From Coralloluteibacterium thermophilum (GTDB lineage: Bacteria; Pseudomonadota; Gammaproteobacteria; Xanthomonadales; Xanthomonadaceae), in assembly GCF_042654365.1 (NCBI RefSeq), contig NZ_JBHSGG010000023.1:1-64000 (forward strand): a stretch of DNA of 64,000 bases. The letters run 5' to 3'. The position numbers and the translations under genes were made by a program. Of the stretch, positions 1-9,700 are shown piece after piece. Positions within the stretch are counted from its first letter, which is position 1. Each line of letters starts with the position of its first letter. The notes under the pieces are model-generated. The model was not told where the DNA came from. It saw only the letters and a list, made by a program, of their open reading frames with translations, and did not search any database.

Positions 1-3000
1 GGCCGGATCGACGGCAGCCTCACCGCCACCAGCAACGGTGGAAACGTGGGGCAGAGCGGCGCGCTGTCGGTCGGCGGGACCGCAGGGATCGACGCCGGCA
101 GCGGCGACATCGCGCTTGCCGACGCCGGCAACGCCTTTGGCGACGTGGTCACCCTGACCGGCGGCGTCGCAGCGATCCACGATTCCGGCGGACTGACGCT
201 CGGAACGCTCGACGTGGCCGGCCTGACCGCCAGCAGCGGCGGCGCCCTGAACCTCGGCCAGGGCCGCATCGGCGGCGACCTCGTCGCCGCAAGCGGCGGG
301 AACGCGATCACCCAGTCGGGTGCGCTGACCGTGGACGGCACCAGCGCCCTCGACGCCGGCAGGGCGACCATCGACCTCACCCACGCCGGCAACGACTTCG
401 GTGGCGCGGTGAGCCTGACCGGCGGCACCGTCACGATCCGCGATGCCAATGCGCTGACGCTGGGTACGCTCGACGTCACGGCGCTGGATGCGGCGAGCGG
501 TGCCACGCTGGACCTGGGGCAGGGCGATATCGCCGGCAACCTCACGGCGAACGCGGGCGGCGCAGTGAGCCAGACCGGTGCGCTCGCCGTTGGCGGCATG
601 ACGACCATCGACGCGAACGGCCACGCCATCGTGCTCGACGACGCCGGCAACGACTTCGCGGGCGTGGTGAACCTCGCCGGCGGCGCAGCCGCGATCCGCG
701 ACGCGAACGCGCTGAGGCTGGGCATGCTCGACGTGGCCGCACTCGATGCCACCGCTGCCGCTGCGCTGGACCTGGGGCAGGGCGACATTGCCGGAGGTCT
801 GATCGCGAACGCGGGCGGGGCAGTGAGCCAGAGCGGCGCGCTCGCCGTCGGCGGCACCACGCGCATCGACGCCAACGGCCATGCCATCGCGCTTGCCGAT
901 GCCGGCAACGACTTCGCGGGCGTGGTGAATCTCGCCGGCGGCGCGACCGCGATCCGGGATGCGAACGCGCTGACGCTGGGCGCGCTCGACGTGGCCGCAC
1001 TGGATGCGACCGCTGCCGGCGCGCTGGACCTGGGGCAGGGCGATATTGCCGGAGACCTGACGGCGAACGCGGGCGGGGCAGTAAGCCAAGCTGGCGCGCT
1101 CACCGTCGGCGGCACCACGCGCATCGACGCCAACGGCCACACCATCGTGCTCGACGACATCGACAACGACTTCGGCGGTACGGTGAGCCTGGCCGGCGGC
1201 ACCGTCGCGATCCGCGACGCGAACGCGCTGAGGTTTGGCACGCTCGACGTGGCCGCGCTGGATGCGGTGAGCGGCGGCGCGCTGGACCTGGGGCAGGGCG
1301 CCATTGCCGGCGACCTGGCGGCGAACGCGGGCGGGGCAGTCAGCCAGGTGGGCGCGCTCACCGTCGGCGGCACGACGCGCGTCGATGCCAACGGCCATGC
1401 CATCGCGCTTGCCGACGCAGGCAACGACTTCGCGGGCGTGGTGAATCTCGCCGGCGGCGCGACCGCGATCCGGGGTGCGAACGCGCTGACGCTGGGCACG
1501 CTCGACGTGACCGCACTGGATGCCACCGCTGGCGGGGCGCTGAACCTGGGCCAAGGCGACATTGCTGGCGACCTGACGGCGAATGCGGGCGGCGCAGTGA
1601 CGCAGAGCGGTGCGCTCACCGTCGACGGCACCACGACCGTCGACGCCAACGGCCACGCCATCGTGCTCGACGACGCCGGCAACGACTTCGCGGGCACGGT
1701 GAACCTCGCCGGCGGCGCGACCGCGATCCGGGATGCGAACGGGTTGAGGCTGGGCGCGCTCGACGTGGCCGCACTCGACGTCGCTGCGGGTGGCGCGCTC
1801 GACCTCGGGCAGGGCGGCATCGCCGGCAACCTCACGGTGGATGCCAGCGGCGCAGTGAGCCAGCGCGCTGCGCTCACCGTCGGCGGCACCACGACCATCG
1901 ACGCGAATGGCCACGCCATCGCCCTCGCCGATGCAGGCAACGACTTCCGTGGCGTGGTCAGCCTGATCGGTGGCGACACGATCATCCGCGACGTCAACGC
2001 CCTCGCGTTGGGCACGCTGGACGTGGGCGCGCTGAATGCGACCAGCCACGGCGACCTCGGCCTGGGTCGGGGCAGTGTGTTGGGCGACTTGGTCGCGACC
2101 ACGAACGGCGGTGCCGTTACGCAGTCGGGAGCGCTCGGCGTAGGGGGGAGCGTGCGCATCGACAGCCAGGCGGGGGGCGGCAGCAGTCGCATGGCCGGCA
2201 CGATCACGTTGGCGGACGGCGGCAACGACTTCCGGGGCGGCGTCCATCTCCGCGGTGGCGACACCACGATCCGGGATGCGAACCAATTGACCCTCGGCAC
2301 GCTCGACGTCGGTGCCTTGACCGCGACGAGCCAGGGCGAGCTGGACCTGGGCCAGGGCAGCATCCGCGGCGACCTCGACGCGCGCAGCAACGGCGGCGAC
2401 ATCGGCCAGAGCGGTGCGCTGCGCATCGGCGGCGAGACCGTGCTGGCGGCCGGCAACGGCGACATCGTGCTGGACGACATCGGCAACGACTTCGTCGGCG
2501 GCGTGCGCGCCGGCGGGCACGGTGTACGCCTCGCCGACGCCAACGACCTGCACGTGCTCGGGCTGGACAGCGGCGGCGGCGACGTCTCGCTGCACGCGCT
2601 CGGCAGGCTGACGGTGCCGGCGCTGGACGTCGGTGGCGGCGCGCTGACCCTGATCAACGGCACCGGCAGCCTGACGACGCACGGCGCGCTGCGCGGCGCC
2701 GAGATCTCGCTCAGCGCGCAGGACGACATCGTCCTGGCGCACGACATCGCCGCCGGCAGGCTGGCGCTGGAGGCGGGCGGCGACATCGCCCAGCAGGGGG
2801 GGGCGCTCGCGGCGGATGCGCTCACCGGTCGCGCCGGCGGCGTCGTCTCGCTGGAGGGCGCCAACGCCGTCGCGGCGGTGGGCGGCTTCACCGCGGGCGC
2901 GTTCACGCTCCGCACGTCCGGCCCGCTGGCGGTCACCGGCGATCTCGTCGCCGACGGCCCGCTGTCGCTGCACGTCGGGCAGGGTGGTCTCGCCCTGGCT

Positions 3001-3747
3001 GCGACCGCACAGGGCCGGGATGTGCGCCTGGAGGTCGATGGCGACATCGAGGCGGGTGGGGCGGGCCGGATCGGCGCCGGGACGCTCAGCGGCCATGCCG
3101 GGGGCGCCACGCGGCTCGGCGGTGCCGACGGCTTCGTCGACAACCGCATCGGTATTCTCGGCGACTTCCGTTCGCACGGCGGCTTCAGCCTGAGCAACGG
3201 GCAGGACCTCACCCTGTCGTCGCTCAACGGCAGCGCCCATTCCGTCGATGCCGGCGAGGCCGCCTTCCACCTGTCGCTGCAGGGCAGCCTGCGACAGGCC
3301 GGAACCGCGCCGATCCTCAACGGTACCGGGAGCTACGCGGTGACCGGGGGCATCGGCACGATGGATTCGCCCATCTACGTCGTCGGCCATCAACCGCAGG
3401 TGGTCCAGGCGCTGGGCATCCCGCCGGCCTACTTCTATGCGACCCACGTCGACGGAACCCCGCTGCCGATCGAGGGAAATGCGGTGAACGTGCCCACCTC
3501 GGTGTTCTCCAGCCGCGCGCAGGCGTCGCTCAACCGCACCGTGGCCTACGTGGACCTCGGCGCGGATGCCTCCAACTACCGGCCCTACGGCGTGGTGCAG
3601 CCGGGCGTCCGCCTGCCGGCCGACCAGCAGCCGGAGTGCGATCCCGACTTCCCGTCGCCCGAGTGCGTCGAGGCGCAGGCGGCGTCCGAACCCGTCGCCA
3701 GCGCCCATCCGGGCGCGGCGGCACAGCAGAGGATGTGGCTCCAGTGA
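1..3747 (+). CDS. Filamentous-haemagglutinin-type repeat adhesin, 5' truncated by window edge
   Basis: The reading frame is open from the first base, so the true start lies upstream; the GTG at 46 is internal. From about 200 to 2500 the protein is a tandem array with a 258-bp (86-residue) period, visible as recurring LDLGQGDIAG, AVSQ.GALTVGG and AGNDFAGVVNLAGGA segments, Gly/Ala/Asp rich and nearly free of Lys and Cys. This is typical of beta-helical haemagglutinin/adhesin stalks exported by two-partner secretion. The last ~350 residues are non-repetitive and end in a short Pro/Cys-containing tail (PECDPDFPSPECVEAQ). No beta-barrel autotransporter domain is visible, so a separate TpsB transporter would be expected upstream, outside the window. 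The stop codon overlaps the start of tssA. Expected role is surface adhesion or contact; this is a family-level inference. Confidence 0.8.
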   Translation, partial: GRIDGSLTATSNGGNVGQSGALSVGGTAGIDAGSGDIALADAGNAFGDVVTLTGGVAAIHDSGGLTLGTLDVAGLTASSGGALNLGQGRIGGDLVAASGGNAITQSGALTVDGTSALDAGRATIDLTHAGNDFGGAVSLTGGTVTIRDANALTLGTLDVTALDAASGATLDLGQGDIAGNLTANAGGAVSQTGALAVGGMTTIDANGHAIVLDDAGNDFAGVVNLAGGAAAIRDANALRLGMLDVAALDATAAAALDLGQGDIAGGLIANAGGAVSQSGALAVGGTTRIDANGHAIALADAGNDFAGVVNLAGGATAIRDANALTLGALDVAALDATAAGALDLGQGDIAGDLTANAGGAVSQAGALTVGGTTRIDANGHTIVLDDIDNDFGGTVSLAGGTVAIRDANALRFGTLDVAALDAVSGGALDLGQGAIAGDLAANAGGAVSQVGALTVGGTTRVDANGHAIALADAGNDFAGVVNLAGGATAIRGANALTLGTLDVTALDATAGGALNLGQGDIAGDLTANAGGAVTQSGALTVDGTTTVDANGHAIVLDDAGNDFAGTVNLAGGATAIRDANGLRLGALDVAALDVAAGGALDLGQGGIAGNLTVDASGAVSQRAALTVGGTTTIDANGHAIALADAGNDFRGVVSLIGGDTIIRDVNALALGTLDVGALNATSHGDLGLGRGSVLGDLVATTNGGAVTQSGALGVGGSVRIDSQAGGGSSRMAGTITLADGGNDFRGGVHLRGGDTTIRDANQLTLGTLDVGALTATSQGELDLGQGSIRGDLDARSNGGDIGQSGALRIGGETVLAAGNGDIVLDDIGNDFVGGVRAGGHGVRLADANDLHVLGLDSGGGDVSLHALGRLTVPALDVGGGALTLINGTGSLTTHGALRGAEISLSAQDDIVLAHDIAAGRLALEAGGDIAQQGGALAADALTGRAGGVVSLEGANAVAAVGGFTAGAFTLRTSGPLAVTGDLVADGPLSLHVGQGGLALAATAQGRDVRLEVDGDIEAGGAGRIGAGTLSGHAGGATRLGGADGFVDNRIGILGDFRSHGGFSLSNGQDLTLSSLNGSAHSVDAGEAAFHLSLQGSLRQAGTAPILNGTGSYAVTGGIGTMDSPIYVVGHQPQVVQALGIPPAYFYATHVDGTPLPIEGNAVNVPTSVFSSRAQASLNRTVAYVDLGADASNYRPYGVVQPGVRLPADQQPECDPDFPSPECVEAQAASEPVASAHPGAAAQQRMWLQ

Positions 3748-4793
3748 GCAACGAACACGGCATCGAGGCCCTGCTCGCTCCCCTCGGGGACGAGGCGCCG
3801 GCCGGCACCGACCTGGAATACGACCCCGAGTTCCTGGCGCTCGAGACCGCCGCGACGCCGAAGGCGGAGCGGGCCATGGGCGACAGCGTCATCGCCGCCG
3901 AGGAGCCGGACTGGGCCAGGGTCGAGGACATGGCCCTGGCCCTGTTCCGCCGCACCCGCGACCTGCGGGTCGCGGCGCACCTGTGCAGCGCCTGGGTGCG
4001 CCGGCGCGGCCTGGGCGGATGGAACGACGGCCTGGCCCTGGTGCGGGGCCTGCTCGAACAGCACTGGGAGCACGTGCATCCGCAGCTCGACGCGGAGGAC
4101 GACGACGATCCGACCGCACGGGTGAATGCGGTGCTGGCGCTGACCGACCTCAACGGGCCGCTGGGCTGTTTCCGCACCACGCCGTTCGTGCAGTCGCCGC
4201 GTCTGGGACGCTTCAGCCTGCGCGACCTGCGCATCGCCAACGGCAGCATCAAGCCCGCCGGTGCGGACGAGGAGGGACTGCCCACGCTGAGCGAGATCGA
4301 GGCCTGCTGCCTGGACTGCGCGCCGGAACTGCTGGAGGGCTCCGCGAACGCCGTCGCCGAGGCGCTGGCGCACGCGCGGGCGATCGACGCGCTGTTCATG
4401 GACCGCATCGGCACCGCGGCGCCGGACCTCAAGCCGCTGCTCGGCGACCTCCACGAGCTGCACAGGTTCGTGCAGCCGCAGTGGGCCGCACGGGGCGGCG
4501 CGGCGGGCGAAGGCGACGGGGATGAGGTCACGACGGCGGACGCGGCGGCGACGCCGGCCGGCGCCGCCGCGGTCGCCGCTGCGCCCGCGCGCATCGCCAG
4601 CGCCGCCGACGTGGTCAAGCGCATCGACGAGATCTGCGAGTACTACGCGCGCGCCGAGCCGTCGAGCCCGGTGCCCATCCTGCTGCGTCGCGCCCAGCGC
4701 CTGGTCGGCCGGAACTTCATGGAACTGCTGCAGGACCTCGCGCCCGGCGGCATGAGCGAGCTGCAGCACATCTCCGGGCCGCAGGAGGAGTAG
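3744..4793 (+). CDS. tssA: Type VI secretion system protein TssA (ImpA family)
   Basis: A 349-residue protein starting at GTG 3744, whose first bases overlap the adhesin stop codon (GTGA). The N-terminus (EALLAPLGDEAPAGTDLEYD) is the ImpA_N signature of TssA, the sheath/baseplate cap protein that primes assembly of the type VI tail. A central Ala-rich linker (about residues 255-285) joins it to a C-terminal segment with ILLRRAQRLVGRNFMELLQD, the usual closing motif of short TssA proteins. Longer in-frame starts from 3636 would run deep inside the adhesin and are not needed. No other tss gene is in the window; the rest of a cluster could lie upstream of the adhesin. TssA identity is solid; whether a working system exists cannot be judged here. 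Confidence 0.85.
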   Translation: MSNEHGIEALLAPLGDEAPAGTDLEYDPEFLALETAATPKAERAMGDSVIAAEEPDWARVEDMALALFRRTRDLRVAAHLCSAWVRRRGLGGWNDGLALVRGLLEQHWEHVHPQLDAEDDDDPTARVNAVLALTDLNGPLGCFRTTPFVQSPRLGRFSLRDLRIANGSIKPAGADEEGLPTLSEIEACCLDCAPELLEGSANAVAEALAHARAIDALFMDRIGTAAPDLKPLLGDLHELHRFVQPQWAARGGAAGEGDGDEVTTADAAATPAGAAAVAAAPARIASAADVVKRIDEICEYYARAEPSSPVPILLRRAQRLVGRNFMELLQDLAPGGMSELQHISGPQEE

Positions 4794-4823
4794 GCGCCAG
4801 GTCCGGCCCCGGCGCCCGCGGGC

Positions 4824-6626
4824 CTAGGGATGCAGGTCGTCGCCGCGTGTCGCGGCGCCGGCCTCGGCGGCCGCCAGCCGGTAGGCCGAGTTCACCAGGG
4901 CGACGTGCGAATAACCCTGCGGGAAGTTGCCGAGCATGCGGTCCGCGCGCGGGTCGTACTCCTCCGCGAGCAGGCCGACGTCGTTGCACAGGCCCAGCAG
5001 GCGCGCGAACAGGGCCCGCGCCTCGTCGAGGCGCCCGAGCAGGGCGTAGTTGTCGACCAGCCAGAAGCTGCAGGCGATGAAGGTGCCCTCGTCGCCGGGC
5101 AGGCCGTCGTCGGCGTCCGCGGTGTCGTAGCGCAGCACCAGTCCGTCGACGGTCAGCCGCTCGGCGATGGCGTCGGCGGTGGCGGCGACGCGCGGGTCGT
5201 CCGGCGGCAGGAAGCCGACCAGCGGGATCAGCAGCAGCGAGGCATCCAGCGCCTCGCTGCCGTAGCTCTGCACGAAGTACCCGTCGCGGTGGACGCCGCA
5301 GCGCAGGACCTCCTCGCGGATCTCCTCGGCGAGCGCCCGCCAGCGTGCGCGCGTCGCGGGGCTGGCGTCGGTCACGCCGTCGCGGGCGCCGCAGTCGAAG
5401 GCGAGCCACGCCATCACCTTGGAGTGGACGAAGTGCCGCCGGGCGTTGCGGATCTCCCAGATGCCCTCGTCCGGCTCGCGCCAGCGCCGCTCCAGTTCGT
5501 TGAGGAAGGCGCGCATCAGGTCGCGCGCATGCTGCGGCGGCGCCAGGCCGCGGGTCTGCGCGTAGTAGAAGGCGCCGACGAGTTCGCCGTAGATGTCGAG
5601 CTGGAACTGGCGTGCCGCGGCATTGCCGATGCGCACCGGTGCGGAGCCCTCGTAGCCGGGCAGCCAGTCCACGGTCCACTCGTCGATGCGGCGTTCGCCG
5701 CCCACGGCGTAGAGCGCCTGCAGCTGGTCGGGCGAGCCGGCCACCGCGCGCTTGGTCCATTCCTTGAAGGCCGCGGCCTCCTCGACGTAGCCGGCGGTGA
5801 GCAGGGCGACCAGGGTGAACACCGCGTCGCGCAGCCAGCAGTAGCGGTAGTCCCAGTTGCGCGTGCCGCCGAGCTTCTCCGGCAGCGAGGTGGTGGGCGC
5901 GGCGACGATGGCACCGGTGGGCAGGTAGCTCAGTCCCTTCAGCACCACCAGCGAGCGGCGGACCTCGTCGGTCCAGCGACCGGCCGGGGTGCAGCGCTGC
6001 GACCAGTCGCGCCAGAAGCGCTCGGTCTCGGCGAGCGCGCGTTCGGGATCGATGGCGCCGGGCCGTTCGCGGTGCGAGGTGCCGTGGCCCAGCACGAACC
6101 AGGTGCTCTCGCCGGCGGCCAGCTCGATCTCGCTCTCGGTCACCAGGTCGTGGCTGCACAGCGTCTGCGGCGAGCGCAGCACGACCTGCTCGCGGCCGGC
6201 GATCGCGGTGATGCCGTCGTCCTGGCGGGTGATCCAGGGGATCGTCCGCCCGTAGTTGAAGCGCAGGGTCAGCGCCATGTGCAGGCGCATGCGTCCGCGC
6301 AGGCCGCGGACGATGCGCACCAGGTGGCTGTGTTCCTCGTGCCCCTTGCCGGTGACCATGAAGTCGATCAGCGCGACCGCGCCGTGGTCGTCCTCGAACA
6401 CCGTCTCCAGGATCAGGCTGGCGTCGCGGTAGCTGCGGGTGCTGCGCGCCGGCGCCCAGGGCCGGATGGACCAGCGGCCGTGCTCCGGCCCGCCCAGCAG
6501 GGCGGCGAACATGGCGTCGGAATCGAAGCGCGGCAGGCACAGCCAGTCGATGGAGCCGTCCCTGCACACCAGCGCGGCGCTGCGGCAGTTGCCGAGCATG
6601 GCGTAGTCCTCGATCCGTGCGGGCAT
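4824..6626 (-). CDS. Glycoside hydrolase family 15 protein (glucoamylase/trehalase type)
   Basis: A 600-residue protein with start ATG at 6626 preceded by a good ribosome site (GGAGGA, 4 nt spacing). It begins MPARIEDYAMLGNCRSAALV, the standard opening of bacterial GH15 enzymes, followed by DGSIDWLCLPRFDSDAMFAA and, near residue 255, NWDYRYCWLRDAVFTL, the conserved (alpha/alpha)6 substrate-binding segment. No signal peptide is present, so the enzyme should be cytoplasmic. Family members hydrolyse alpha-glucosidic bonds in maltodextrins or trehalose; the sequence does not decide which. It is the last gene of the minus-strand carbohydrate locus, about 140 bp after the 1070-residue gene, with a perfect palindrome in that gap. 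The much longer open frame that continues to 9578 is an overlapping non-coding extension. Confidence 0.9.
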   Translation of the reverse strand: MPARIEDYAMLGNCRSAALVCRDGSIDWLCLPRFDSDAMFAALLGGPEHGRWSIRPWAPARSTRSYRDASLILETVFEDDHGAVALIDFMVTGKGHEEHSHLVRIVRGLRGRMRLHMALTLRFNYGRTIPWITRQDDGITAIAGREQVVLRSPQTLCSHDLVTESEIELAAGESTWFVLGHGTSHRERPGAIDPERALAETERFWRDWSQRCTPAGRWTDEVRRSLVVLKGLSYLPTGAIVAAPTTSLPEKLGGTRNWDYRYCWLRDAVFTLVALLTAGYVEEAAAFKEWTKRAVAGSPDQLQALYAVGGERRIDEWTVDWLPGYEGSAPVRIGNAAARQFQLDIYGELVGAFYYAQTRGLAPPQHARDLMRAFLNELERRWREPDEGIWEIRNARRHFVHSKVMAWLAFDCGARDGVTDASPATRARWRALAEEIREEVLRCGVHRDGYFVQSYGSEALDASLLLIPLVGFLPPDDPRVAATADAIAERLTVDGLVLRYDTADADDGLPGDEGTFIACSFWLVDNYALLGRLDEARALFARLLGLCNDVGLLAEEYDPRADRMLGNFPQGYSHVALVNSAYRLAAAEAGAATRGDDLHP

Positions 6627-6695
6627 GTGCTCCTCCGGGAAAACGACCTCGACTGGATAGCAGGCCGGCCGTGATCCGCGGGTGGCGTCGCGGCG

Positions 6696-6719
6696 TCGGC
6701 ACCTGCCGGCAGGTGCCGA
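6696..6719. promoter_or_regulatory. 24-bp perfect palindrome between GH15 and the 1070-residue gene
   Basis: The half-site TCGGCACCTGCC is followed immediately by its exact reverse complement. It lies in the 143-bp gap between the two minus-strand glycosidase genes. No T-run follows on either strand, so a simple intrinsic terminator is less likely than an operator or an mRNA-processing hairpin. It does not resemble the LacI-type operators found elsewhere in this locus. Confidence 0.5.
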
Positions 6720-6769
6720 GTATGCCGCGTCGCGCCGTGCGGCCCCGCGCAGGCGCGGCGGTGGCCTTC

Positions 6770-9700
6770 CTACCGCACCACCACCTCGGCGGGCACGCGG
6801 TCGATGCGCAGTTCGCCGTCGTCGGTCCAGGTCGCGGGTGCGCCGTCGATCCGCGTCGCGCCAGGCCCCTGCGCGCCGGGCCAGCGGAAGACGATGCCGC
6901 CGGGGGGCAGGGCCGCGTCGGCGGGGATGCGCAGGGTGGTCGTGCCGGCCTCGCGGGAGAGGGCGTAGCCGAATTCGCCCCAGGGCGTGCGCAGGCGTTC
7001 GATGGCGACGCCGCCGTCGTCGAGCCAGTCGTCCGGCACGCCGGCGGCGATCACCAGCGCCGCATCGCTCTCGCGCTCGTAGGCGAACAGGTCCAGCGCG
7101 GAGCGGATGTAGTCGGAGGCGACCCAGCCGTGCGGCATGTCGCCGATGAAGACCTGCCGGCGCGGCTCGCGGGCGACCACCTCGGCCCACTGGTTCCAGG
7201 CCGCGGGGCGGCGGTCGGCATGGAAGAAGTCGAGCAGTTCGTGCGCGCGCGCGGTCCAGCCGAGGCGGACGAAGGCCGCGACGTTGCGCAGCTCGTAGGG
7301 CGTGTAGACGTCCCACGTGCGGTCCACGTCGCGGCGTGCGACGAACTCGTTCCAGTAGCGCTCGAAGGTGCCGTGCAGCAGGTCCTGCGGCAGGTTGGCG
7401 CGCTCGCCGCCGGGCGAGAGCGCGATGGTGGTGGAGGTGGCGTCGAAGTCGCCCAGTTCCGCCGCGCCGGGGATGAAGCCGATGCCGTGCAGCGCGGCGC
7501 TGGCGCGGATCGAGGCCATCAGGTCGGCGTGGAATTCGTCGCGCGAGGCGGCGATCCAGCCGGCGTCCTCCCGGCCGAGCGCCTCCGCCAGCCGTGCGCC
7601 GTCCTTGTAGCCCTTCAGCGCCCAGAAGTCGTCCCAGTAGGAGTAGGCCGGCTTCGCCGCATAGCCCTCGTGGCTGATCGAGGGCGGCATCAGCCCGTAC
7701 TGCGGCCGACGTTCCGGCACGAGGTTGGCCTCGGTGCGCTCGGAGCGGCGCAGCGCGTCCATGTAGCGCAGCGCGGCCTCGGCGTGCGGCCACATCGCCT
7801 CGGCGAGGGCGCGGTCGCGGCCGTAGCGCCAGGTCTCGGCGATCAGGTGCACGAGCTGACCGTGGCTGTCGTTCTCGGGCACCGGGTCGGAACCGCGCAC
7901 GTCCACGCAGCAGGGGACCTTGCCGCTGTCGAACTGGTAGGGCGCGTACCACTCCAGGAAGGCCCGCGCGACCTCGACGTGGCCCATGCGCATGAGGCCC
8001 TCGGAGGTCATCGTGCCGTCGCGGATCCAGGCGCGTGCGTAGGAGCGCGTGCCGGGCCGGATCATCGGCCCGTCGCGGTTGATCAGGATGTGCGCCAGCG
8101 CGGTGCGCACGGTGTCGGACAGCACCCGCGCGCGCTCGGGAACGCGGATGGCGACGCGGTCGAGCTTCTCGTGCCACCCGGCCTCGACGCGTCGCTGGAC
8201 GGCGTCGAGCACGGCGTCCAGCGCGCCCGCCGGCAGCGGCGCGGGCGTGCCCGAGAGCGGGACGTCGAGCGCGATCGTGCGGCGTTCGCCCGGCGCGAGC
8301 GCGACGCGGTAGAGCAGGGCGCCCGACGCGAGGCCGGCCTCGTCCTCGACCGCCTGCGCATCGGGGTGCGGGCGCTGCGACAGGCGCTCCACGTCCATGC
8401 CCGCATCGAAGGACGTCGCGAAGAAGCCGTCCGGCGCGACCAGCGGCCGGATGCGGGGGGCGCCGTCGATGCGGACGTGCTCGCCGTCCCAGGCCAGGGC
8501 GCGGATCGGGCTGACCCCGCCCGGCGTGGTGAGGAACTGCACCGGGCCGTTCACCTGCAGCGGGCGCACCGCGAGCGCGAGCGTGGTCGCCCGTGGCGTG
8601 GCGCCGGTGTTCTCCAGCGTGTAGCGCACCAGCATCCGCGAGGCGTCGCGGTCGCCGTCGGCGAAGGCGGTGGTGGTGAGGGCGAGGTCCCCGGCCTGCC
8701 AGCGCACGCTCGGGATGGGCATGTAGCCCTGCGCCAGCGACTGCCGGGGCGCGACGTCGGCCCAGGTGGTGAGCGTTCCGGCGTCGTCGAGCAGGAAGGG
8801 CTCCACGGTCGCGCCGCCGCGACCGATCTCCACCGCCCCGTCCTCGGAGAGCAGGCCCTGCTCCGGGCCGCCGTCGATGCCGACCAGGGTCCAGTAGTTC
8901 TGCTCGCGGTGGAAGCCGCGCGGGAAGTGGCCGCGCGGCCGGGTCTCGGCCATCGCCGTCACCAGCGCGTTGCGGTCGGCGCCGAAGGCGACGTCGCGCA
9001 CCTCGATCTCCGACAGGGCATAGGCATCGCCGGGGCCGGCGTGCAGGACCAGGCGCAGGTGGCGCGCCTCCGATTCCGGCAGGTGGATCCAGTCGGTGCC
9101 GCCGTTGCCCTCGACCACGCCGCGCAGCCTGCGCCAGTCGCGCCCGTCGTCGGACGCCTCCACGTCGTAGCGGGTGGCATGGCGACCCGCCGCCCAGTGC
9201 AGTACCAGGCCGCCGAACTCGCGCGCATGGCCCAGGTCCAGTGCCAGGGTCTGCGCGCCCGCGGCCGCACTGATCCAGGTGCTGGACGGATCGCCGTCGA
9301 CGGCGCGGCCGGCGTCGCCGCCGGCGCGCTCGCTGCTCGCGGTCGCCACCGGCACGGGCGGTTCGGCGGGCGGGACGGGGAGTTCCTGCAGGGCGAGCCG
9401 GTCGAAGCAGACCTCGCCCGCGCCGCCCTCGCCGGCGTAGACGGTGAACTCGACCTGGGCGCTCTCGCGCAGCCTGCGGTCCTCGCGCGGGCCCCAGGCG
9501 AAGTCGATGTGCCGCCTGCGGTAGCGCACCTCCGTCCATTCCTGCGGAAACCGGGTGTCCGGGCGGTTCACCCACCACACGTTGTCGCCGCTGTCGTCGA
9601 GCAGCTTGAACTGCAGCGCGTTCACCGGCGCGTCGCCGCGCAGGCGGAACGAGAAGGCGTACTCGTCGGGATAGGCGATCGGCAGCCTGCGCCGCATCGC

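Noticed and set aside
1..4793. A complete type VI secretion cluster
   Set aside because: Only tssA is present; no tssB/C, hcp, clpV or vgrG reading frames are seen in the window.
4824..9578. Very long minus-strand open frame (about 1580 codons) covering GH15 and most of the upstream gene
   Set aside because: Only the part below 6626 has protein-like sequence and a ribosome site. The rest is Arg/Pro/Ala-rich frame shadow opposite a clear coding frame of the 1070-residue gene.
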